Shown here: piece by piece, positions 36,888-47,287 of the stretch
How the letters are laid out: each line of letters begins with the position of its first letter
Numbering within the stretch: the stretch's first letter is position 1
Assembly (NCBI RefSeq): GCF_048060095.1
Contig: NZ_JBLUOA010000002.1
Location: 186,001 to 250,000, forward strand
DNA length: 64,000 nt
Direction of reading: 5' to 3'
Source of the DNA: JBLUOA01 sp048060095
GTDB taxonomy: Bacteria; Pseudomonadota; Alphaproteobacteria; Rhodobacterales; Rhodobacteraceae
Notes under the pieces: model-generated
What the model was told of the DNA's origin: nothing
What the model saw: only the letters and a program-made list of their open reading frames with translations
Databases searched by the model: none
Translations under genes and position numbers: made by a program

Positions 36888-38069
36888 TCAGACCGCGTCA
36901 AGCGCGCCCATAATATCCGCGATCAGGTCGTCCGTATCTTCAATTCCGACGCTGAGGCGCACGAGTCCGTCGCCGATTCCCAGCGTTTCGCGCTGTTCTG
37001 GTGTCAGGCGTTGATGCGTCGTCGTCGATGGATGCGTAATGATGCTTTTCGCGTCTCCGAGATTATTTGAAATCGTGATGATTTGCAGCGCGTTCAGGAA
37101 CCGAAACGCCTCGGCCTGCCCCCCCTTCAGAACCAAGGACAGCACTGTGCCGCCCTTTGTCATTTGCGCGCGTGCCAGATCGTATTGCGCGTGGCTTTTC
37201 AGATGTGGAAACAGCACGCGGTCGACTTTGGCGTGCCCCTCTACCGCCTCGGCGATGGCCAGCGCGGAATTGCCTTGCGTCCGACATCGCAGGTCAAGTG
37301 TCTCCATCCCCTTCAGCATCACCCAAGCGTTGAACGGGCTCATCGAACCACCGGTGTGCTTCATGTAAGGCTCAAGCGTCTTGCGGATATAGTCGCGCGT
37401 GCCAAGAACGACGCCGCCAAGGCACCGCCCCTGCCCGTCGATATGTTTGGTCGCCGAATAAACAATGACATCCGCCCCAAGGTCGAGAGAGCGCTGGAAG
37501 ATCGGCGTCGCGAAGACGTTATCCACAACCACAGTCGCGCCAACCTCATGCGCCAAGTCCGAAACTTTCCGGATGTCGATCACTTCAAGCGTTGGGTTCG
37601 ACAGCGCCTCAAGAAAAACCACCTTGGTGTCCGAGCGCATCGCGTCGCGCCATTGGTCAATTTCGGTCCCGTCGACAAAGGTAATCTCAACCCCGAACCG
37701 GGCAAGGATATCTTCGAGAACATAAAGACACGATCCGAACAGTGCGCGGGCGGACACCACGTGATCGCCCGCCTTCAGCAGCGACATCAGCGCGCCGTTC
37801 ACCGCCGCCATGCCAGAGGCGGTTGCAAACGCGTCCTCTGCCCCTTCAAGCGTCGCGATACGCTCTTCAAACATGCGCACGGTGGGGTTGCCGTAGCGGG
37901 CATAGATGAATTCGTCATCGCCCGATTCAATGAATCGCTCTTCCGCCTGCTCCGCCGTGTCGTAGACGAAACCTTGGGTAAGAAAGATCGCCTCTGACAC
38001 CTCACCGTATTGGCTGCGGCGGGTGCCGGCGTGCACAAGGTTCGTACGGGTGTTCCAGTCTTTCGTCAT
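36888..38069 (-). CDS. metZ: O-succinylhomoserine sulfhydrylase
   Basis: A 393-residue PLP enzyme of the Cys/Met metabolism family that makes homocysteine from an activated homoserine and sulphide. The Schiff-base lysine is in 'YSATKHIDGQGRCLGG'; other family marks are 'ATASGMAAV', 'ALSNPTLEVIDI' and 'VVDNVFATP'. It could act on O-acetylhomoserine instead. Translation starts at ATG 38069 behind GGAGG. The leader holds a SAM-II riboswitch and terminator, so expression should fall when S-adenosylmethionine is high. Confidence 0.93.
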   Translation of the reverse strand: MTKDWNTRTNLVHAGTRRSQYGEVSEAIFLTQGFVYDTAEQAEERFIESGDDEFIYARYGNPTVRMFEERIATLEGAEDAFATASGMAAVNGALMSLLKAGDHVVSARALFGSCLYVLEDILARFGVEITFVDGTEIDQWRDAMRSDTKVVFLEALSNPTLEVIDIRKVSDLAHEVGATVVVDNVFATPIFQRSLDLGADVIVYSATKHIDGQGRCLGGVVLGTRDYIRKTLEPYMKHTGGSMSPFNAWVMLKGMETLDLRCRTQGNSALAIAEAVEGHAKVDRVLFPHLKSHAQYDLARAQMTKGGTVLSLVLKGGQAEAFRFLNALQIITISNNLGDAKSIITHPSTTTHQRLTPEQRETLGIGDGLVRLSVGIEDTDDLIADIMGALDAV

Positions 38070-38081
38070 TGTCCATCCTCC

Positions 38082-38095
38082 GTGCCTGAAGGCAC
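38082..38095 (-). promoter_or_regulatory. metZ: Small hairpin abutting the metZ ribosome-binding site
   Basis: On the minus strand GTGCC-TTCA-GGCAC ends one base before GGAGG (38077-38081), which is 7 bases from the metZ ATG. It follows the U-tract of the leader terminator and may set ribosome-site accessibility after read-through. Confidence 0.4.
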
Positions 38096-38130
38096 AAAAA
38101 AACCCCGACCGTGCAAAGACGTCGAGGGTT
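38096..38130 (-). terminator. metZ: Leader terminator between SAM-II aptamer and metZ
   Basis: On the minus strand AACCC-(T)-CGAC pairs with GTCG-GGGTT (9 bp, one bulge, 11-base loop), followed directly by a T-run. It lies 20 bases downstream of the SAM-II core and before metZ, so it can act as a transcription attenuator. Confidence 0.7.
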
Positions 38131-38149
38131 CACGAGGGAACATCCCAGA

Positions 38150-38205
38150 CCTCTTTAGCAGAATATTTAACGTGGCCCGCAATCCGGTTAACAAATCGCC
38201 ACAAC
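38150..38205 (-). promoter_or_regulatory. metZ: SAM-II riboswitch upstream of metZ
   Basis: The minus strand matches the alphaproteobacterial SAM-II aptamer. P1 stem GTGGC (38198-38202) pairs with GCCAC (38172-38176), and the loop begins with GATTTG and contains CCGGATTGCGG. The stem is followed by CGTTAAA and, after a short spacer, the conserved GCTAAAG (38153-38159) that closes the pseudoknot. SAM-II elements precede metA, metX and metZ genes and bind S-adenosylmethionine. The order and spacing of conserved blocks are as in the Agrobacterium metA element. Confidence 0.88.
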
Positions 38206-38365
38206 CGTTCGGATAGCCCCCGTTGGCCCGAACGTCAAGCTTTTGTCACGCTTTCGTCACAGCGGGATAACGGGTTCTTCACGCCCTAGCCATATCGTTG
38301 TTGCATACCCTGATTAGGGCTGCGCTCAGAACATCCACGCAGCCATGTGAAGCGGGAGGCCAAAG

Positions 38366-39307
38366 ATGCCCCTGATGCGAGTGAACATAGAAACAGATAC
38401 CGCCGTCCCGGTCGGCCCCGATCCGAGGCTTGGAACGGTGCTACGCGAACACCTTGCCAATGCGCCACACGGGCCGATCGTCATTCTGATTCACGGCATG
38501 ACCTTTTCGCCGAGTTCGTCCCATCACTGCCCCCATCATCACATCCTGTCTCTTGATCCCGCCTTGAAAGCGAAACACGTCGTTAGCTGGCCGCGCCACC
38601 TTGGTTTTGGACGAGACAAAAGCGACGAAGGCCTTTGCATCGCCGTTGGATGGGAGGCGCGCCGAGGGTTCCGCGCAGCCTATCGCGCCGCTGCGGACGC
38701 TGGTCTTGGCGTGGCGAAACTGGTCGCGGCGATCCACGATCTTGCGCCTGATCGAAAGGTCAACGTCGTCGCCCACAGCCTTGGTGCGCGGGTGTTTCTG
38801 AGCGCGCTACGGTATAGCCCCAACACCTACGGGCGGGCGATCCTGATGGCCGCGGCAGAGTTGGGAGAGGTCGCGACGACCCTCATCGATTGTCCCGCGG
38901 GGCGTTCGGCTGAGGTTATCAACGTCACCAGCCGGGAAAACGACATATTCGACCTGCTTGTCGAACGCGGGGTTCGGCCACTCGGGTTCAGGTCGCGGGC
39001 GCTTGGGGCGGGGCTGAACGAGGGCAATGCCCGATGGCTCAACCTGCAAATAGATTGTGAGCGGACGCGCGACGGGCTTGACCAACTTGGCTTTCGGATC
39101 GCGCGACCCGTCAGGCGGGTTTGCCATCGCTCGGGCTATCTGCGGCCGGGCATGTTCCCGCTTTATGCCGCGTTGCTGCGCACACCGGAGACTTTGCCGC
39201 TGAACCTGCTCCGCACCGCGATCCCACCGGTGCCAGCGCCGCGTTGGTCACGGCTATTTCAGCGCCCCACGGCGGTGCCCCCCTTGCCTTTCCTGCGCAA
39301 AGCGTGA
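38366..39307 (+). CDS. Alpha/beta hydrolase of unknown substrate
   Basis: A 313-residue protein with an alpha/beta hydrolase core: oxyanion strand 'IVILIHGMTFSP' (about 40-51) and nucleophile elbow 'NVVAHSLGARVFL' (Ser in AHSLG). Later there is 'VINVTSRENDIFDLLVERG' with a plausible acid residue. A cluster of His residues (HHCPHHH) near 52-60 is unusual. The layout resembles DUF900-like hydrolases. There is no signal peptide. ATG 38366 is preceded by GGGAGG. Substrate unknown. Confidence 0.75.
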   Translation: MPLMRVNIETDTAVPVGPDPRLGTVLREHLANAPHGPIVILIHGMTFSPSSSHHCPHHHILSLDPALKAKHVVSWPRHLGFGRDKSDEGLCIAVGWEARRGFRAAYRAAADAGLGVAKLVAAIHDLAPDRKVNVVAHSLGARVFLSALRYSPNTYGRAILMAAAELGEVATTLIDCPAGRSAEVINVTSRENDIFDLLVERGVRPLGFRSRALGAGLNEGNARWLNLQIDCERTRDGLDQLGFRIARPVRRVCHRSGYLRPGMFPLYAALLRTPETLPLNLLRTAIPPVPAPRWSRLFQRPTAVPPLPFLRKA

Positions 39308-39340
39308 TCTGACTCCTCCCAACACGCGAGGGAGGATAAG

Positions 39341-40048
39341 ATGCAAAATCCAATTGATCTTTATTATTGGCCGACGCCAAATGGCCGCAAAATCTCCATC
39401 GCGCTGGAGGAGATGGGCTTGCCCTACAACGTCCATCTTATCAATATCGGCGCCGGCGACCAGTTTGAGCCTGAGTTCCTGAAAATCTCGCCTAACAATC
39501 GGATGCCGGCGATTGTCGATCCTGAGGGGCCGGACGGAAAGCCGATTTCGATCTTCGAATCCGGCGCGATCCTGCAATACCTCGCCCGCAAGACCGGCCA
39601 ATTCGGCGGCCCGACGGAACGGGACCGCATCGCGGTCGATCAATGGTTGATGTGGCAGATGGGCGGTGTTGGTCCGATGGCCGGGCAAGCGCATCATTTT
39701 CTGAAATACGCCCCGTCGATGGAACCACCGAACGATCTGCCCTACGCGAAAGAGCGTTACCGGAACGAGGTCAGGCGCCTTTACGGCATCCTCAACAAGC
39801 AGCTTGCGGATCATGAATTCGTTGCGGGCGATTTTTTCTCTATCGCGGATATGGCGATCTGGCCTTGGGCGAAGGGGTGGGAAGGTCAGGAACAAACGCT
39901 GGATGACAAACCCCATATGGCCCGCTGGCTGGATGCGGTCGGCGCGCGTGAAGGTGTCAAACGTGGATTCGCCGTGGCGGAAGATCAGCGGTCTGATCTG
40001 CAAGGCGACCGCAAGGCGCAGGATTTGCTGTTCAAGGGTAAACGCTAG
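39341..40048 (+). CDS. Glutathione S-transferase, YfcG/Nu-like
   Basis: A 235-residue GST. The N-terminal thioredoxin-like domain starts 'IDLYYWPTPNGRKISIALEEMGLPY', whose 'TPNGRKIS' pattern is that of YfcG/Nu-class enzymes acting as disulphide-bond reductases. The conserved 'NNRMPAIVDPEG' and 'SIFESGAILQYLA' follow, and the helical C-terminal domain begins near residue 95 with 'DQWLMWQMGGVGPMAGQAHHF'. Cytoplasmic. GSH is supplied through the gor gene product also in this window. Confidence 0.9.
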   Translation: MQNPIDLYYWPTPNGRKISIALEEMGLPYNVHLINIGAGDQFEPEFLKISPNNRMPAIVDPEGPDGKPISIFESGAILQYLARKTGQFGGPTERDRIAVDQWLMWQMGGVGPMAGQAHHFLKYAPSMEPPNDLPYAKERYRNEVRRLYGILNKQLADHEFVAGDFFSIADMAIWPWAKGWEGQEQTLDDKPHMARWLDAVGAREGVKRGFAVAEDQRSDLQGDRKAQDLLFKGKR

Positions 40049-40057
40049 CGCGATCCG

Positions 40058-40669
40058 TCAGGTCGACGACGTATCCTCATCCTCAATCGCGTAGGTCTGC
40101 AACAGCCGCCCCTGCGTCATGAAAAACACGAAGATCGCGGCGGTCAGGCCAAAGGTTTTGAACGTCACCCAAGCTTCTGTCGACATGCTACGCCAGATCA
40201 CTTCGTTCAGCACGGCAAGCGCAAGGAAGAAGGCGCACAAGCGGCGGGTCAGGATCATCCAGCCTTCGTGCTTCATCGGCATTGCGTCTTCCAGAACCAG
40301 TTGAAGGTAACTCTGCCCGCGCAGCAAACCGACGCCAAGCGCCCCGCCGAACAGCAGATAAATCATCGTTGGCTTCATCTTGAAGAACCGCTCATCATTC
40401 AGCCAAACGGTCAGCCCACCAAAGACGATGACAAGAACCAGCGTCACGATCTGCATTTTCGACAGGTGGCCCGTCAGCCGGTAAAGCGCGAACGTGGTCG
40501 CGGCAAGCAACGGCACGAAAGCAGCCGTCGCAAGGATAAAGCCGGAATATTCGTTGCCGCCAATCGTGAATGTGCGATCTTTCAGCAGGAAATACCCGAC
40601 GAAGAACGCGATAATCGGGCCGATTTCCAACGCGAGCTTTAGTCCGGGGCTGACTTTCTGTTCGGCCAT
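40058..40669 (-). CDS. yciB: YciB/IspA family inner membrane protein (septation protein A)
   Basis: A 203-residue five- or six-helix membrane protein of the YciB family, linked to cell division and envelope synthesis in enterobacteria. Typical segments are 'LALEIGPIIAFFVGYF', 'TLVLVIVFGGLTVWLNDERFFKMKPT' and 'LNEVIWRSMSTEAWVTFKTFG'. ATG 40669 is preceded by AGGAGAGCCGA. It lies 14 bases after the DMT gene and probably shares its transcript. Confidence 0.93.
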   Translation of the reverse strand: MAEQKVSPGLKLALEIGPIIAFFVGYFLLKDRTFTIGGNEYSGFILATAAFVPLLAATTFALYRLTGHLSKMQIVTLVLVIVFGGLTVWLNDERFFKMKPTMIYLLFGGALGVGLLRGQSYLQLVLEDAMPMKHEGWMILTRRLCAFFLALAVLNEVIWRSMSTEAWVTFKTFGLTAAIFVFFMTQGRLLQTYAIEDEDTSST

Positions 40670-40683
40670 TCGGCTCTCCTGCC

Positions 40684-41586
40684 TTATCCACCCAGTTCTA
40701 CTATCACCGCGCCTGTCGCGATTAAAGCCATCAACGCGAGGCGTCGCGGGCCGACGGCCTCCTTCAGCACGACCCAGCCGATCACGGCGGCGAATACGGT
40801 AGAGGTTTCACGCAAAACCGCAGCCTCACCCACCTTGTCAAGCCGTGTGGCGAGCATGATTGACCCAAAGCTCGCATAGGCCAAGAACGCGCCGATCAGC
40901 CCCCGCGTCAATAGCGGGCATAGGGGTGGGCGATGCTCTAATCGCAACCACCGGCGCACCGCAATCGGCGGCATGACGATCCCGTCGATCATGAAAAACC
41001 ACGCCAGGAACGTAAAAGGGTCCGCCGTGGCGCGGATGCCGTAAGCATCATAGGTCGTGTAGAGCGCGACAAGCCCACCCGTCGCGACCGCCATCAACAG
41101 CGCGGGCACCAGCGTATCGCGGGCGACAACGGTGAAAATCAGGTTGTAAACCGCCAGCCCGAAGATCCCCGTAACAAGCACGAGAACGCCAAGCCACTGG
41201 GTGGTGGAAAACACTTCTCCGAACACGATCCAGGCGCCGATCACAGTGAACAGCGGCCCCATACCGCGCACCACGGGATAGACGACCGTGTAAGCCCCCA
41301 GCGAATAGGTCTGCGCCTGAAGCAGCTTGTATCCGGTGTGGATCACGAACGCGCCCACAAAGATCGGCCACATATGCGGCTCTGGCCACGGCACGACGAA
41401 AAACGCGAAGGGGGCGGCGATCAGGCCGTAATTCACGTCAATCGCGCCGCGCATCAGCCACGGATCAAATCGCCCCTTCTGAAGCGCGCCGAAAACCGCG
41501 TGCAGGAATGCGGCGATGAGCGCGAGGATCAGGGCGAGGTGATGTCCGGCCTCCGTCCCTTCCAGTGAAACCAGCCAATCGCTCAT
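40684..41586 (-). CDS. DMT superfamily (EamA) transporter
   Basis: A 300-residue membrane protein with about ten helices in two EamA repeats ('LALILALIAAFLHAVFGALQKGRFD' and 'AAVLRETSTVFAAVIGWVVLKEAVGPRRLALMALIATGAVIVELGG'). It starts at ATG 41586 with only a weak ribosome-binding site. It is upstream of and probably cotranscribed with yciB, an association seen in other Rhodobacterales. Substrate unknown. Confidence 0.85.
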   Translation of the reverse strand: MSDWLVSLEGTEAGHHLALILALIAAFLHAVFGALQKGRFDPWLMRGAIDVNYGLIAAPFAFFVVPWPEPHMWPIFVGAFVIHTGYKLLQAQTYSLGAYTVVYPVVRGMGPLFTVIGAWIVFGEVFSTTQWLGVLVLVTGIFGLAVYNLIFTVVARDTLVPALLMAVATGGLVALYTTYDAYGIRATADPFTFLAWFFMIDGIVMPPIAVRRWLRLEHRPPLCPLLTRGLIGAFLAYASFGSIMLATRLDKVGEAAVLRETSTVFAAVIGWVVLKEAVGPRRLALMALIATGAVIVELGG

Positions 41587-41670
41587 CCGGCAGGAACCTG
41601 CGCGGTGTTGGGCGCGTTGCAGATCACATGCGACCGCCACCGCAAACGATGATCGGAGCCGAAATCGGGA

Positions 41671-42165
41671 ATGCTTGAAAATCTACTGTCGGAATTCGCC
41701 GCCCCTCTGCGGAGCATCCCATTCGAGGTCGCGGCCCTACGCCTGTTGGCGGCCCTCGTCCTTGGCGGGGCGATTGGGTGGGAACGCGAGGTGCAGTCAA
41801 AACCCGCGGGCTTGCGCACCCACATGATGATCGCTCTCGCCGCGTGTTTGTTCACACTCATCACGTTTGAGCTCATGGCGATCACGCCCCAGCACGACAA
41901 CCAGTTGCGCTTTGATCCCTTGCGGTTGATCGAGGCCGTGACCGCCGGCGTCGCGTTTCTTGCGGCCGGGTCGATTATCACATCGCGCGGCAACGTGCGT
42001 GGGCTGACGACGGGCGCAGGCATGTGGCTTGCCGGGGCGATTGGCCTGACCTGCGGCACCGGGCGGCTGACACTTGCGATACTCGCGACCGGTATTGCGC
42101 TTTTGGTGCTGTGGCTCCTTCGTGCGACTGCCCACAAATTGAAGCGCGATGATCCGGCTGGGTAG
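41671..42165 (+). CDS. MgtC/SapB family membrane protein
   Basis: A 164-residue protein with about four helices. The MgtC signature 'LRLLAALVLGGAIGWEREVQSKPAGLRTHMMIALAACLF' has the conserved 'GWERE' and 'AGLRTHM'. A second cluster 'VTAGVAFLAAGSII' and 'GLTTGAGMWLAGAIGLTCG' follows. MgtC proteins affect magnesium homeostasis and ATP synthase regulation in pathogens. It is a single plus-strand gene set between minus-strand genes, divergent from the DMT gene. Confidence 0.92.
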   Translation: MLENLLSEFAAPLRSIPFEVAALRLLAALVLGGAIGWEREVQSKPAGLRTHMMIALAACLFTLITFELMAITPQHDNQLRFDPLRLIEAVTAGVAFLAAGSIITSRGNVRGLTTGAGMWLAGAIGLTCGTGRLTLAILATGIALLVLWLLRATAHKLKRDDPAG

Positions 42166-42176
42166 GCCAATTGCGG

Positions 42177-43102
42177 CTAGTTCCTGTCGGCAGGCGTATA
42201 ATCAAGACCCAGCGCGACACCACCGAAGATTGGCCAGATATCCTCGGGTGTTTTTGGTCCGTCATGCATCGCGAGCGGGATGAACCGGGTCAGCCCGATG
42301 CCTGTTGGCGCATCGACCGTCAACGAAATGCGCCCATAGGGGTTTGGCAGGTCATCCAACAACCGCAGCGCCGCCACGCGGGAAGATGCGTCGAGAAGAT
42401 CGGCTGGCATCGTGTCGATAGCTGCGCGCGCCTCGTCCTTTAACTGCGCGACCCGCCGGTCCGGGTCGTCCGCGCCATCCAGCAGGGCGGCGCCGATGGC
42501 GAACAGGATGTAGTTTTCGAACAATCCCTTGGTCGTAATATCAAGCTTTGCTTCGCGCAGCCCCATCGTGCCGACGCTAAGCTGCGCCGCACTCAGGCTG
42601 TTGAGGTTCACGCGGTCCACGGTTCCGGTTAGCGCGATGTGATTGTCACCGGGGAAGTCCAGCACGAGGCGATCAAGGATAAGTTGCCGTGCATCTTCTA
42701 CCCATTCCGCTTCAAGCTGAACATCGATCCCCTGCCCCACGGCCTGCGCCGAGAACAGATAATCCATGACCGGATCATTGATCTGCGGGACATAGCGAAC
42801 CCCTTCGGCGTTCAGCGACAGCGCATGGGGCGGTGTCCCGTCCTCAATCGTTTTCGCGAGCCCGTCGGCGGACCAGTAAAGCGATCCGATCTGCACCTCA
42901 GCGGTGTCGCCGCCAAATTCGGTCAGCGTGACGCCCCGGATCAAACAACCCCCAGCGGCGACCGATGAGGGGCGAAAGGTCGACTCCGCCGATACCTGGG
43001 CAAGCTCCTGCGCCCATTTCCATTGAGCTTCGCATTCCGACGCCGCGTTGGCGAGTGTTGGCGCAACGGCGCACAAAACGGCGAATATCGCGGGCAGGCC
43101 CC

Positions 43103-43106
<4 letters not shown>
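42177..43106 (-). CDS. Periplasmic protein of unknown function in the ftsY operon
   Basis: A 309-residue protein with a signal peptide ('MRGLPAIFAVLCAVAPTLANA') and a soluble domain containing two cysteines (in 'SECEAQW' and 'GGCLIRG'). It is predicted to be beta-rich with repeating 'LTG/LNLN' strands. I recognise no family. Its start overlaps the ftsY stop by 4 bases, so it is translated with ftsY, which suggests a link to envelope or secretion, though no motif supports a specific role. Confidence 0.75.
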
Positions 43107-44580
<1,474 letters not shown>

Positions 44581-44700
44581 TGCAAAGCCTTTCAACGTAT
44601 CCCAATCAACTATTCCACGGTGGCCCGGGATGGAAGGGGTCGGGTGGGCAAAACATGCGAGGGCGATTGTATTGGCGTGCAATCCCGCTATATCAGCCCG

Positions 44701-45432
44701 ATGACCGAGACTTGTGACCCGCCCGCTGACCTGACTGACCGCATTCGGACCCATCTTGCGACCGATCCGGGACGGGTGTCGCGGTTGGAGGTCAACGAGC
44801 GGACGCTCTGGATCAAGCAGCGCGAAACACTTGATTTACGCCGCCGTTTACAGAAGGGCGATCCATCGAAGGGGTTTGAACGGGAGCGCGCGGCGCTCCA
44901 TCACCTGGCAACCATCGACGCGCCGGTGCCGCCCATCGTGGCGGAGGGGGCGGATTTCTTCGCGCTCCCCGATTGCGGACAACCGCTCAGCCAGATTTTG
45001 CAGCAGGGGGTCGGAACGGATGCTGAGCGTATTCAGATTTTCCGCGCGGCGGGGGAGGCATTGTCCGGCCTTCACAAGCGCGGCGTCAGTCACGGGCGAC
45101 CGAACCTCAAGGACATATGCTGGCAGGACGGAGAAATCACCTTCATCGACTTGGAGCGTTATTCCGGCAGCCGCAACACCCCCAAGGGGCACATGCAAGA
45201 CCTCATCATGTTTGTCTTCAATGCCCATGCCGTTGCGGGCAAGCCAAGCGCCGAAGTGGATGCGGCCATTGACGCTTACCGCGCGACGGATACCGCCGGA
45301 ATTTGGGCGGCGGCAAAGGCTTGGTGCAGGCGGATGCGTTGGGTTGAGGTCATCACCAAACCGGTGCGCTGGCTGCGCAGTTCCGCGGAATTTGACGCGA
45401 TTCCAATGGTTTTCAGAACGTTCGGCGCTTAA
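44701..45432 (+). CDS. Small kinase-like protein (LPS kinase/InaA-like)
   Basis: A 243-residue protein with a reduced protein-kinase-like fold. The 'GLHKRGVSHGRPNLKDICWQDG' segment corresponds to a catalytic loop (HG.PNLKDI) and 'ITFIDLERY' to the metal-binding DFG position (IDLE), as in lipopolysaccharide core kinases. A candidate ATP lysine lies in 'LWIKQRETLDLRRRLQKGDPSKGFERE'. It is often labelled a phosphatase in related genomes, which the motifs do not support. ATG 44701. It is divergent from ftsY and convergent with the NuoEF fusion. Substrate unknown. Confidence 0.7.
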   Translation: MTETCDPPADLTDRIRTHLATDPGRVSRLEVNERTLWIKQRETLDLRRRLQKGDPSKGFERERAALHHLATIDAPVPPIVAEGADFFALPDCGQPLSQILQQGVGTDAERIQIFRAAGEALSGLHKRGVSHGRPNLKDICWQDGEITFIDLERYSGSRNTPKGHMQDLIMFVFNAHAVAGKPSAEVDAAIDAYRATDTAGIWAAAKAWCRRMRWVEVITKPVRWLRSSAEFDAIPMVFRTFGA

Positions 45433-45438
45433 AGCGCC

Positions 45439-47124
45439 TTACACCTCGTCCGGGAAATGCTTGATCGTCATGCGGATCGGGTTCGGCGCCGCCTGCCCCA
45501 GACCGCAGATCGACGCATCGGCCATCGCGGTGCAAAGCTCCTCCAGCAGCGGTTGGTCCCATCGGTCGGCCTGCATCAGCTTCACCGCCTTTTCGCATCC
45601 GACGCGGCACGGCGTGCATTGGCCACAGCTCTCATCCTCAAAGAACCGCAGCATGTTCAACGCGGCGGCGCGGGCGCTATCCTGATCTGACAGGACCACA
45701 ACAGCGGCAGAGCCAATAAAGCTGCCATGCGGCTGCAACGTGTCGAAATCAAGCGGGATGTCATCCATCGACGCAGGTAGCAGGCCAGAGCTTGGTCCGC
45801 CCGGTTGGTAAGCCTTGAACGCGTGCCCGTCGAACATTCCACCAGCGGCTTCGATGATGTCGGTGATTGTCGATCCCGCAGCCAACAGATGCACGCCCGG
45901 GTTCTTGACCCGCCCGGACACGGAATAGCTGCGCAGCCCTTTACGCCCGTTCTTTTCGGTCGCGCTCAGCACCTCTGGCCCCTCGCGGCAGACCTTCGCA
46001 ACCCAGTGGAGCGTTTCGACGTTGTGAACCAGCGTCGGGCGATTGAACACGCCGACTTGCGCAACGAAAGGCGGGCGGTGGCGTGGAAGGCCACGCTTCC
46101 CTTCGATCGATTCAATCATCGCGCTTTCTTCGCCGCAGATATAGGCACCGGCACCGCGCCGCAGGTCGATATAGCCTTCCTCGACAACACCCGCGCCTTC
46201 CAACGCCTTGATTTCGCGGCGCAAAACCTCAAGCACTGCCGGGTATTCGTCGCGCATGTAGATAAAGCAACGCTCCGCCTCGACCGCCCACGCGGCGATC
46301 AACATGCCTTCCAGAAACAGATGCGGCACCCGTTCGAGGTAATAGCGATCCTTGAAAGTGCCCGGTTCGCCTTCGTCCCCATTCACGGCCAGATAGCGCG
46401 GCCCGGATTCAGCACGGACAAAACCCCATTTCTTGCCTGACGGGAACCCCGCCCCGCCAAGCCCGCGCAGGCCAGAGGAGAGCACTTTCTCCTGCACCGC
46501 TTCCCAATCACCGCTGGCCCGCAAATCTTTCAGAACCCGATAGCCGCCACCCCCGGCGTAGACGTCGTAGGTTTCATATTCGGGCAGATGCACGTGGGTG
46601 TCGCCCGCCTTGATCGCACCCGCGACCTTTTCAGGGGTCGCGTGGTCAATGTGGTTGTGCCCAAGCTCCAACACCGGGGCGGTGTCACAACGGCCCATGC
46701 AGGGCGCGCGGACCACGCGGACCTCGGACGCGTCCAGCCCGTCTTTCAATGCGGCCATCAGTTCCTGCGCACCGGCAAGCTCGCAGCTAAGGGAATCGCA
46801 CACCCGAATCGTCAGTTGCGGAGGCGGGGTTTCACCCTCTTTCACCACGTCGAAATGGGCGTAAAAGCTGGCGACTTCGTAAATTTCGGCCTGCGCGGTG
46901 CCAAGTTCCTCGGCCAGCGCCCGCAGGTGAGCAGCCGAAAGGTGGCCGTAGGTGTCTTGGATCAAGTGCAGGTATTCGATCAGCAAATCGCGGCGGCGCG
47001 GTGCGTCGCCAAGCAGCGCGCGAACCTCTTCCCAAGCGCCATCTTCAAGCTGGCGACCTTTAGGCGTCCGACGCCCTTTGCCTTTGCCGGACTTCCAAAC
47101 GCCCTTATCCGCTACTGCCGCCAT
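45439..47124 (-). CDS. NuoE-NuoF fusion, diaphorase subunit of an NAD-dependent dehydrogenase
   Basis: A 561-residue protein joining a NuoE-like [2Fe-2S] thioredoxin domain (about 25-175; Cys109, 114, 142, 146) to a NuoF-like flavoprotein (about 190-561). The latter has the FMN site 'GLRGLGGAGFPSGKKW' (218-233), an NADH-site 'NGDEGEPGTFKDR', and the [4Fe-4S] ligands 'CGQCTPCRVGC' plus a later Cys in 'ICGLGQAAP'. Such fusions serve as the NADH-reacting module of soluble formate dehydrogenases or related complexes. The expected catalytic subunit is absent on both sides. ATG 47124 follows AAGGACGGG. Confidence 0.85.
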   Translation of the reverse strand: MAAVADKGVWKSGKGKGRRTPKGRQLEDGAWEEVRALLGDAPRRRDLLIEYLHLIQDTYGHLSAAHLRALAEELGTAQAEIYEVASFYAHFDVVKEGETPPPQLTIRVCDSLSCELAGAQELMAALKDGLDASEVRVVRAPCMGRCDTAPVLELGHNHIDHATPEKVAGAIKAGDTHVHLPEYETYDVYAGGGGYRVLKDLRASGDWEAVQEKVLSSGLRGLGGAGFPSGKKWGFVRAESGPRYLAVNGDEGEPGTFKDRYYLERVPHLFLEGMLIAAWAVEAERCFIYMRDEYPAVLEVLRREIKALEGAGVVEEGYIDLRRGAGAYICGEESAMIESIEGKRGLPRHRPPFVAQVGVFNRPTLVHNVETLHWVAKVCREGPEVLSATEKNGRKGLRSYSVSGRVKNPGVHLLAAGSTITDIIEAAGGMFDGHAFKAYQPGGPSSGLLPASMDDIPLDFDTLQPHGSFIGSAAVVVLSDQDSARAAALNMLRFFEDESCGQCTPCRVGCEKAVKLMQADRWDQPLLEELCTAMADASICGLGQAAPNPIRMTIKHFPDEV

Positions 47125-47287
47125 GTCGCACCCGTCCTTGGTTTTGCCTGACCTTATCGCCACAAAGCCATGCAAGACCACGACAAAAGCGACGCCCCCG
47201 TTGCCATATGCGTTACCATCTTGTCTGATATTCGTAATCCGGCCCGATTTCGCCGGGACGGGAAGAATGCCCGAAGGGAGAACAGGG

